From NCBI GenBank assembly GCA_022704725.1, contig JAKJFV010000130.1:1-5462 (forward strand): a stretch of 5,462 nt of DNA, written 5' to 3'. The position numbers and the translations under genes are program-made. The notes below the pieces were generated by a model, which searched no databases, was not told the origin of the DNA, and saw only the letters and a program-made list of their open reading frames with translations. The number at the start of each line of letters is the position of its first letter. Position 1 is the stretch's first letter. Below are positions 1 through 4,956 of this stretch, piece after piece. This DNA comes from Spirochaetota bacterium (GTDB lineage: Bacteria; Spirochaetota; Spirochaetia; Treponematales; Treponemataceae).

Positions 1-455
1 CCTCATGGATTTCCAACCCTAAATATGCAATGTTCACCCTTGTTCTTCTTGCTGTATGGCAGTTCGGCTCTCCAATGATAATTTTTCTTGCAGGCCTCCA
101 GCAAATTCCTAAAGAGTATTATGAGGCCTCCAGCGTAGACGGTGCCGGCAAGATGCGTCAGTTTTTTGCAATAACACTGCCGTGTCTGTCCCCTATTATC
201 TTTTTCAATTTTATTATGCAGATGATAGGTGCTTTTCAGTCTTTTACACAGGCCTTTATTGTTTCCGGCGGTTCGGGAGGCCCGTTGGATTCAACGATGT
301 TCTACAGTCTATACCTGTATATAAAAGGTTTTGGATTTTCCGAAATGGGTTATGCCTCTGCTATGGCATGGGTCCTGCTCATAATTATTGCCGGATTAAC
401 TGCCGTCTCATTTAAAATTTCAAACACCCTGGTCAGCTATGGAGGAGAAGGATGA
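1..455 (+). CDS. Sugar ABC transporter permease, MalF type (3' part only)
   Basis: C-terminal part of an inner-membrane permease subunit (binding-protein-dependent transport family, as in MalF/UgpA/LplB), one of two membrane subunits that pass a sugar from a binding protein into the cytoplasm. The frame is open from the window edge (codons begin at position 3), so the true start lies upstream. The EAA loop that contacts the ATPase is plain: EYYEASSVDGAGKMRQFF followed by ITLP, with the conserved Glu-Ala, Gly and Leu-Pro. Hydrophobic segments precede and follow it: MFTLVLLAVWQF, then LSPIIFFNFIMQMIGAF, then a last helix around AMAWVLLIIIAGLTAVSF. The gene ends in TGA overlapping the ATG of the next permease (ATGA), which indicates a shared operon and translational coupling. 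Substrate cannot be told from the sequence; the permease-permease-binding protein order fits carbohydrate uptake transporter family 1. Confidence 0.9.
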   Translation, partial: SWISNPKYAMFTLVLLAVWQFGSPMIIFLAGLQQIPKEYYEASSVDGAGKMRQFFAITLPCLSPIIFFNFIMQMIGAFQSFTQAFIVSGGSGGPLDSTMFYSLYLYIKGFGFSEMGYASAMAWVLLIIIAGLTAVSFKISNTLVSYGGEG

Positions 456-841
456 GTAAAACATTAAAAGAGAATACCTTTTGGATAAACGTTGTTATTA
501 TTGTTATTGGTTTGGGAATGCTCTATCCGGTACTCTGGCTTTTATCAGCCTCATTTAAGGAAGCAAATACAATTTTCAGCGATCCGGGCCTAATTCCCCG
601 GCCCTTTACTCTTCAAAATTATGTAAAAGGCTGGCAGGGAATCGGAATTGTGGGGTTTGGAACTTTCTTTAAAAACTCCTTTGTCATCTCCGGCCTCTGT
701 GTCATTGCAAATGTTCTATTCTGTTCTATTACCGCTTATGCTTTTGCCCGTCTTGAGTTCAAAAGAAGCCGCTCCCGAAGCTGCTGCAGAAGCAAAAACT
801 CAAGCTCCCCAGACAGTACGCTGGGCGTATTGGGGAAGTGA
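452..841 (+). pseudogene. Truncated MalG-type sugar permease, fused out of frame to the next gene
   Basis: The N-terminal third of a second membrane subunit. It starts at ATG 452, overlapping the previous stop, with a strong ribosome site GGAGG at 441-445, six bases upstream. Residues 1-104 read as a normal MalG-family protein: a first transmembrane helix (about 12-32), the typical SFKEANTIF and PFTLQNYVKGW stretch, and a second hydrophobic segment ending in AYAFARLEFK, where such permeases continue into the cytoplasmic part. After codon 761-763 the frame instead encodes a Ser/Arg/Lys-rich tail (RSRSRSCCRSKNSSS and on) to TGA at 839-841. That tail is the out-of-frame reading of the Ala/Glu linker of the downstream binding protein. 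Family members are about 270-280 residues with the EAA loop in the missing part, so this 129-residue product cannot work as a permease. The cause is a deletion or an artificial join near 758-768. Confidence 0.85.
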
Positions 842-1997
842 GTCTCGAATAAAGAGAAGCCAGGAAGCGATTGATATTTTCCAGAATCAAAACGCTGGAG
901 TTATGGTTAATCCTGAGGTTTCAGGCGGTGCAGGCGACCACTTTACAAAGGTTGACACACAGCTTTCGGGCGGCAACGGTCCTGACATTATTCAGATGGG
1001 CGGAAACATTAATGATTATGTAAAGAAGGGTGTTTTACTCCCATTAGATTCTTATGCCGGTTCTGTCCTTGATGTTAAAGCAATAGACAAGAGTGCTGTT
1101 GAGTCCGGAACAATTGACGGAAAACTTTATGGTGTATCTACCGGTGTTACAATGCCTGCACTTATGTACAATAAGTCTTTAATTGAAAGAATTGGTGCGC
1201 CTCTTCCTAAAGTTTCAATGACCTACAAAGAATTTAGAGATTACCTTGTGATTCTTAAGGAAAAACTTCCAAAAGGCGTTTATCCTATGCAGGACATAGG
1301 TGTTATGTCTTCAAACTCAACTCCGTTCGGATACTGGACAGGATACAACGGTACTAAGATGTATATTGCTGCATCAAATTCTACGGAGCTTACTCCTGCA
1401 GACGGTAAAAAGTATCTGGATCTATTCAAGGACTACCGTGATAATGGTCTTGTTCCCCCGGCTGATGTTGCTGCAGGCTATGCAGAAAATAATGCAGATA
1501 CTTCAATGGTTATAGCAGGAAAAGCTGCTATTGGATTTATTTGGACAAACGGACTCGCAGGGTATCAGGCTGCTGCAAAGGATGAGCTTGGTCTTATTGA
1601 ACTTCCAGGAGCTGCAGAAACTAAGGCTCTCTGGCAGGCTCCAAGCCAGTTCTATACAGTAAACAAAGATTCAAAAAATCCTGAACTAACTGTCAAGTTT
1701 ATTAACTTCCTTGTAAACTCTCCCGATGCTGCTAAGGTATTAGGAAACGACCGCGGAGCATCTGCATCTGCTACAGCACGTGCTGCAGGACTTGCAGATA
1801 TTAATGATCAGAAAGTAATTGAATACTTGAAGATCTCCGGTCCTCACACTTCTAAGGAAGGTGACCACGTTCCAAACGATACAGAGTTCAACAGTACATT
1901 GTATTTAATTTATCAGAAAGTTGCGTTCGGCCAGATTTCTACAGAAGAAGGCGGAAAGCAGATTTATGATCTTTTAACTAGATTGATCAAAAAATAA
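648..1997 (+). CDS. Sugar ABC transporter substrate-binding protein lacking its native start
   Basis: Extracytoplasmic solute-binding protein, family 1 (sugar type), partner of the two permeases upstream. Native-looking sequence begins at about position 762 with SKEAAPEAAAEAK, the flexible linker that normally follows a lipoprotein cysteine. The mature fold then starts at VRWAYWGSE (about 816). Further family-like stretches are GGNGPDIIQMG, DGKLYGVSTGV with MYNKSLIERIG, and a C-terminal FINFLVNSPDAAKVL. The frame is intact for over 410 codons. The native start, signal peptide and lipobox are absent because the upstream 114 bases belong to the truncated permease read in another frame. The listed start is the TTG at 648, with a weak AGGGA at 636-640; ATG 711 is an alternative. 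Neither is likely to be ancestral, so this may be a non-expressed remnant. It resembles binding proteins of the YesO/MsmE kind; substrate unknown. Functional status is uncertain, family assignment is not. Confidence 0.75.
   Translation: MWGLELSLKTPLSSPASVSLQMFYSVLLPLMLLPVLSSKEAAPEAAAEAKTQAPQTVRWAYWGSESRIKRSQEAIDIFQNQNAGVMVNPEVSGGAGDHFTKVDTQLSGGNGPDIIQMGGNINDYVKKGVLLPLDSYAGSVLDVKAIDKSAVESGTIDGKLYGVSTGVTMPALMYNKSLIERIGAPLPKVSMTYKEFRDYLVILKEKLPKGVYPMQDIGVMSSNSTPFGYWTGYNGTKMYIAASNSTELTPADGKKYLDLFKDYRDNGLVPPADVAAGYAENNADTSMVIAGKAAIGFIWTNGLAGYQAAAKDELGLIELPGAAETKALWQAPSQFYTVNKDSKNPELTVKFINFLVNSPDAAKVLGNDRGASASATARAAGLADINDQKVIEYLKISGPHTSKEGDHVPNDTEFNSTLYLIYQKVAFGQISTEEGGKQIYDLLTRLIKK
755..770 (+). 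other. Deletion or assembly junction between permease and binding protein genes
   Basis: In the frame of the permease, the codons at 752-763 give LEFK, the usual end of MalG transmembrane segment 2. In the frame starting at 759, the same DNA begins SKEAAPEA, the usual linker of a binding protein. The two homologies meet within about ten bases around TTCAAAAG (758-765), a stretch that could be part of either gene and so could be the microhomology at which they joined. I estimate that roughly 150 or more permease codons, the intergenic gap and 20-odd signal-peptide codons are missing. The size is inferred from usual family lengths, not seen. Confidence 0.75.
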
Positions 1998-2015
1998 TCC
2001 TGTATAAATAAAGGC

Positions 2016-2074
2016 ATCAGTTTATTCGAACTGATAAGGGCAGACTCTTATTAACGGGTCTGCCCTTTTTTTTT
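2016..2074 (+). terminator. Rho-independent terminator with a preceding hairpin
   Basis: Two adjacent stem-loops follow the binding-protein stop at 1995-1997. The first has a 7-bp stem, ATCAGTT (2016-2022) with AACTGAT (2029-2035) and a six-base loop. The second is a textbook terminator: GGGCAGACTC (2038-2047) pairs with GGGTCTGCCC (2056-2065), 10 bp including one G-T pair, with an eight-base loop and a run of nine T (2066-2074). It closes the first sugar-transport operon. The T run is followed within three bases by the -35 box of the next gene, so it also insulates that promoter. Confidence 0.92.
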
Positions 2075-2076
2075 CA

Positions 2077-2105
2077 TTGATACTTTCTCAAAATTGGGCT
2101 AGTAT
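2077..2105 (+). promoter_or_regulatory. Sigma-70-type promoter of the 194-residue hypothetical gene
   Basis: TTGATA at 2077-2082 and TAGTAT at 2100-2105 are separated by 17 bases. Both differ from consensus at one or two positions. Transcription would start near 2112, about 30 bases before the ATG at 2144. This rules out the GTG at 2108 as the start of the gene. Position directly after a terminator supports an independent transcription unit. Confidence 0.6.
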
Positions 2106-2143
2106 AAGTGTTCTTTATAGTAAGATTTGATAATGGAGGACAG

Positions 2144-2728
2144 ATGAAAATACCTTCGCTTTTTTATGGTTCATATACCGATGTAAAGAAAAGAGTTACC
2201 ACAGTTGCGGAACACATACTGCAGGGAAAGAATTTTACCTCAATGCTCGGGCAATGGCGGATTGTAGACAGCCTTACCTTTGACTCGGGGCTGTATATAT
2301 TGCGAACTCACGACGACATTTCCATCCGTCAGGCTAACTTTCATTTTACGCTTTTTCACAAAGCCTTAGAAGATATAAACGGCGTTGCAGAAGACCCTTT
2401 CATTGATACTTTTTTTTCTCAGCTCCTGAACTATGACTGGGGGCTTTTACTTTTAGCTCAATCAAAGGACGGGTGGTTTGGTTCAAATATGATAAAGGAC
2501 AATACAATCAGGCGCATTCCGTATTTAAAAGCTGTACTTAAATTTGCAAAAGAACTGGATCGGGAGGGGGAGCGATTCATTGGTGAAGACGGCAGAAAGG
2601 GAAATTTTTGGAAATGTAATTCTTCTCTTCGGGAAATTTTAAACGAGAGCACTGCACCAAAGGAATTATTATCAGTTCCTCTGAATGAAGCGCTCTTTAG
2701 GAATATCTGCAGAAAAATCGCCCTCTAG
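2144..2728 (+). CDS. Hypothetical protein, 194 residues
   Basis: I do not recognise this protein. The start is ATG 2144 because a clear ribosome site GGAGGA (2134-2139) lies four bases upstream. The frame extends further to a GTG at 2108, but that codon sits at the predicted transcription start. The product has no signal peptide or membrane helix and looks like a soluble cytoplasmic protein. It is rich in aromatic residues in the first half (for example WRIVDSLTFDSGLYILRTHDD, then QANFHFTLFHKALEDI and LLNYDWGLLLLAQ). A charged helix-like stretch, LKAVLKFAKELDREGERF, follows, and the C-terminus is basic. It has two cysteines (158 and 189), without a CxxC or other metal motif. It has its own promoter and no operon partner. 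Its stop TAG overlaps the stop of the convergent ferritin gene in one CTAG. Reading frame and start are well supported; function is unknown. Confidence 0.8.
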   Translation: MKIPSLFYGSYTDVKKRVTTVAEHILQGKNFTSMLGQWRIVDSLTFDSGLYILRTHDDISIRQANFHFTLFHKALEDINGVAEDPFIDTFFSQLLNYDWGLLLLAQSKDGWFGSNMIKDNTIRRIPYLKAVLKFAKELDREGERFIGEDGRKGNFWKCNSSLREILNESTAPKELLSVPLNEALFRNICRKIAL

Positions 2729-3222
2729 TCGCCTTTTCGTTCTCCTAGAACATGCTTGTCAAGGAAGAGTATACCGAAGGAGTTGTTTCCTGCCATCGCA
2801 AGCTGGTCGAGTATGTCGCGGTCATTTTTCTCTTCTTCTATCTGCTCATTTATGAACCAGTGAAGCATAAGCTCTGTCTTCGGGTCGTTTTCCTGTTTTG
2901 CGAGGGCATACAGGTTTTCTATAGACTTTGTAACCATCTGCTCATGTTCATATACCTGTTCAAAAATTTCTTTAGGCGTACCAAATTTCTTTGGGGGACA
3001 TGCAATAGCTTCAAGTGTCACTTCTGATCCCACCTCGTTTAGGAACTCATAGAATTTCATTCCGTGTTCCCATTCTTCTTCTGCCTGAATCTTCATCCAG
3101 CGGGCAAAGCCGGGCAGTGCATTAGCATCAAAGTGAGCTGCCATTGCAAGGTACAAATACGAAGAATAAAATTCCTTGTTAATTTGTTCATTAATCGCTT
3201 TTGCTAGTTTTTCGCTGTACAT
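2725..3222 (-). CDS. ftnA: Bacterial non-haem ferritin
   Basis: Cytoplasmic iron-storage protein that oxidises Fe(II) at a di-iron centre and stores it as a mineral in a 24-subunit shell. The start is the ATG at 3222-3220, not the ATG 12 bases further upstream, because the upstream one lies inside the ribosome site GGAGG (3232-3228). The resulting 165 residues equal E. coli FtnA in length. The ferroxidase residues fall at the same numbers: Glu17, Tyr24, Glu49/Glu50, His53, Glu94, Glu126, Gln127, Glu129, Glu130. The four-helix pattern is clear, opening with LAKAINEQINKEFYSSYLYL and continuing with EEEWEHGMKFYEFLNEVG and HWFINEQIEEE. Absence of a haem-ligand Met near residue 52 argues against bacterioferritin, and the length and motif argue against Dps. 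It is transcribed alone, divergently from the second sugar operon; no convincing Fur-type box was seen. Confidence 0.95.
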   Translation of the reverse strand: MYSEKLAKAINEQINKEFYSSYLYLAMAAHFDANALPGFARWMKIQAEEEWEHGMKFYEFLNEVGSEVTLEAIACPPKKFGTPKEIFEQVYEHEQMVTKSIENLYALAKQENDPKTELMLHWFINEQIEEEKNDRDILDQLAMAGNNSFGILFLDKHVLGERKGD

Positions 3223-3227
3223 AATTT

Positions 3228-3232
3228 CCTCC
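3228..3232 (-). promoter_or_regulatory. Ribosome binding site that sets the ferritin start
   Basis: On the minus strand GGAGG (3232-3228) is five bases before ATG 3222. The other in-frame ATG (3234-3232) overlaps this site and has no such signal of its own, so the four-residue longer reading is rejected. Confidence 0.85.
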
Positions 3233-3260
3233 ATTATTTCAATAATTCTTAATTAAATTT

Positions 3261-3273
3261 AGCATGTAATGCT
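3261..3273. repeat. Short inverted repeat upstream of the ferritin gene
   Basis: AGCAT GTA ATGCT is a perfect 5-bp inverted repeat with a three-base spacer, 39-51 bases upstream of the ferritin start and within its likely promoter region. It overlaps a weak -10 candidate (minus strand TTACAT, 3269-3264) that is 17 bases from TTGAAT (3292-3287). It could be a regulator site. It does not look like a Fur or PerR box, and a repeat this short in AT-rich DNA can occur by chance. Confidence 0.3.
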
Positions 3274-3405
3274 TCAAAAAACCAGTATTCAATCTGATAA
3301 ACTAGGTGACTTTGTTACATCCAAGGGTTTTCGACTCAGAGTTATTGGAAAAATCATAATATAAGCGGAAATAGGTGCATTTTACATAAATTTGAGCGAA
3401 AAAAT

Positions 3406-3433
3406 TTGACAAATATAAAAAAGGGTGTATTAT
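3406..3433 (+). promoter_or_regulatory. Strong sigma-70-type promoter of the MalE-like operon
   Basis: A perfect -35 box TTGACA (3406-3411) is followed after 16 bases by TATTAT (3428-3433), five of six matching the -10 consensus; ATTATA at 3429 with a 17-base gap is an alternative. The start of transcription would be near 3440, giving a leader of about 50 bases that begins with the tandem palindromes. Position and strength fit a highly expressed binding-protein gene under repression. Confidence 0.75.
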
Positions 3434-3440
3434 AGAGACG

Positions 3441-3466
3441 TAAACCGGTTAAGTAAACCGGTTAAA
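3441..3466 (+). promoter_or_regulatory. Tandem AACCGGTT palindromes, likely repressor operator
   Basis: The 12-base unit TAAACCGGTTAA occurs at 3441-3452 and again at 3454-3465, a 13-base repeat period. Each copy contains the perfect palindrome AACCGGTT (3443-3450 and 3456-3463). A central CG palindrome placed at and just after the transcription start of a sugar-uptake gene is typical of LacI-family operators, so a sugar-responsive LacI-type repressor is inferred; no regulator gene lies in this window. Because each unit is self-complementary, the two can also pair with each other in RNA as an 8-bp hairpin with a five-base loop at the 5' end of the mRNA. Confidence 0.65.
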
Positions 3467-3490
3467 CATCTTTTCAAAGGAGTAGAAGAA

Positions 3491-4849
3491 ATGATGAAGA
3501 AAATCTTAATCTTAGCAATGGCTGTAATGCTGATTGTAACAGCGGCAGGCTGTAAGAAAAAAACAGCAGAGGCTCCTGCAGCCGAAGTAAAAGCTGCACT
3601 CTCAATTGAACCCGGAGCAAAAATTAAACTTGGCTTGGATAACGACCTCTGGGGCGCTGCAGTTGTAGAGCTTTGGAATAAGACTTATCCTGAATATGCC
3701 GGTATTGTAGAATATACAAACTTCGGTTCTGCAGGCGGTGTTGACCAGATCGGTCTTTTACAGGGCGAAGCACCGGATGTTTCACTTGTAATCGACGGTG
3801 AAGTTCTCCGTCAGGTTCAGTCCCTTGCAACCCTTCCATCAGCGATTGCAAACGTTGCTTCCCGTGTTGCACAGGAACCTTTCTATTCAAATATCAATAA
3901 AAGCAGGGCGCTCTATGTGCCTGTAGCTTATGACGGTATGACATTTGCATGGAATAAGACCATGGTAGAAGCTCTTGGTGTTGACACCAAAGATGCTGAC
4001 GGAGACGGGCTGCCCGATGCTTTTGATACTTGGGAAGAAATTTTTGCCTGGTCAGCTTCATTAAAAACAAGACCTCAGTTCAAGGGAAAGGATGTTAATA
4101 TTGTATTCCCCATGTCTCTCGGAAATCAGTGGTCATATTACTCATCGTTTACTTCAAGCGGATGGCAGATTTTTGCAGAAGGTGATCCAGTAAAGCCCGG
4201 ATTTGACAAAGATTCTTTTAAAGCCTCTCTTGAGTTTTTACAGGCTGCATCAAAGGCAAATATTTCTGTAGAAGCTAACGGAGCAAAAACTCCCGGCGCA
4301 TCAATGGGATGGAGATGGGACGATTTCCTGAATGCTGAAATATCGCCTTTTGGTCTAGTTGGTACATGGATGGATGTAAACGGTGCAGAAGCGGCTACCA
4401 CAAGCGATTTCAAATTCAGCCGCATGCCGACATGGAAGGGCAATCAGCTTTCTCCTTTAGTAAAAACAAAGGGCCTTGTTATAAACGGATTTACAAAGTT
4501 TCCTCTGGCAGCAGCAGAACTTCTTAAATTAATGCTTACAAAAGAAGGTATGCAGGCAATGATTGACAATTCATCTTATATTCCTGCATTACGAAAGGGA
4601 GCCCCAACAGCTCCTGATTATTCAAAAGATATTAACAAACAGGAAATGTCTGCAGGTTTCGCATTTAATTATCCCGAACCATCTATGTCTCTTCCTAACA
4701 ATCCTGCACAGGCTGCAATGAATGTCTACTATAATATCCTGATTGAACAGTCCTATTACGGTGTATGGGACGGAACAAGAACTCCTTCAGATGCACAGGC
4801 GGAAATCGTGAAAAACGCTGATGCATGGATTCAGGAGAATAATAAATAA
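3491..4849 (+). CDS. MalE-like sugar-binding lipoprotein with a calcium-binding loop
   Basis: Extracytoplasmic solute-binding lipoprotein of a sugar ABC transporter, most like maltose/maltodextrin-binding proteins. The start is ATG 3491, with AAAGGAG (3476-3482) eight bases upstream. The second ATG (3494) is possible; a GTG at 3425 lies inside the promoter and is rejected. The 452-residue product opens with MMKK, a hydrophobic core, and TAAGC at residues 17-21, a relaxed lipobox of the spirochaete kind, so Cys21 would be lipidated. A Lys/Ala linker follows. The fold then shows EAPDVSLVIDGEVLRQVQ, the hinge-type VPVAYDGMTFAWNKTMVEAL, and GLVGTWMD. Residues 168-179 (DADGDGLPDAFD) match an EF-hand loop, with Asp at positions 1, 3, 5, 9 and 12. 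It is first in its operon behind a strong, probably LacI-controlled promoter, with a permease following. Exact sugar unknown. Confidence 0.9.
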   Translation: MMKKILILAMAVMLIVTAAGCKKKTAEAPAAEVKAALSIEPGAKIKLGLDNDLWGAAVVELWNKTYPEYAGIVEYTNFGSAGGVDQIGLLQGEAPDVSLVIDGEVLRQVQSLATLPSAIANVASRVAQEPFYSNINKSRALYVPVAYDGMTFAWNKTMVEALGVDTKDADGDGLPDAFDTWEEIFAWSASLKTRPQFKGKDVNIVFPMSLGNQWSYYSSFTSSGWQIFAEGDPVKPGFDKDSFKASLEFLQAASKANISVEANGAKTPGASMGWRWDDFLNAEISPFGLVGTWMDVNGAEAATTSDFKFSRMPTWKGNQLSPLVKTKGLVINGFTKFPLAAAELLKLMLTKEGMQAMIDNSSYIPALRKGAPTAPDYSKDINKQEMSAGFAFNYPEPSMSLPNNPAQAAMNVYYNILIEQSYYGVWDGTRTPSDAQAEIVKNADAWIQENNK

Positions 4850-4898
4850 CATCAGATCTTTTCATAGCCTTGTGTTTTGAAAAGTATGACAGCAAGAA

Positions 4899-4938
4899 AA
4901 AGAAGCGGTTTCGAAATAAATTTTGAAACTGCTTCTTT
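4899..4938 (+). terminator. Stable intergenic hairpin between binding protein and permease genes
   Basis: AGAAGCGGTTTCGAAA (4901-4916) pairs with TTTTGAAACTGCTTCT (4921-4936) around a TAAA loop, including two G-T pairs. Two flanking A-T pairs extend the stem to 4899-4938. The T tract after it is short (TTTATTG), so full termination is unlikely. In such a spot the hairpin more likely gives partial termination or protects the 3' end of the binding-protein mRNA, so that binding protein is made in excess of permease. It ends about ten bases before the ribosome site of the next gene. Confidence 0.6.
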
Positions 4939-4956
4939 ATTGTAAAAGGGGACAGT

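Noticed and set aside
2108..2143. GTG start 12 codons upstream for the hypothetical gene
   Set aside because: It lies at the predicted transcription start and has no ribosome site, whereas ATG 2144 has GGAGGA four bases upstream.
2752..3027. Plus-strand open frame over the ferritin gene
   Set aside because: It is antisense to ferritin, whose active-site residues are all present. The Phe/Leu/Tyr-rich product is an artefact of the complementary strand.
3235..3405. Possible further gene, small RNA or mobile-element end in the divergent gap
   Set aside because: No open frame with a ribosome site, no terminator and no matching terminal repeats were seen, only AT-rich promoter-like DNA and the short inverted repeat.
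3425..3490. GTG start 22 codons upstream for the MalE-like lipoprotein
   Set aside because: It would translate the -10 box and the operator and would bury the signal peptide; ATG 3491 has a good ribosome site and gives a standard lipoprotein N-terminus.
3624..3890. Minus-strand open frame inside the lipoprotein gene
   Set aside because: It is the antisense reading of a well-supported coding region, with a Gln/Arg-rich composition typical of such shadows.
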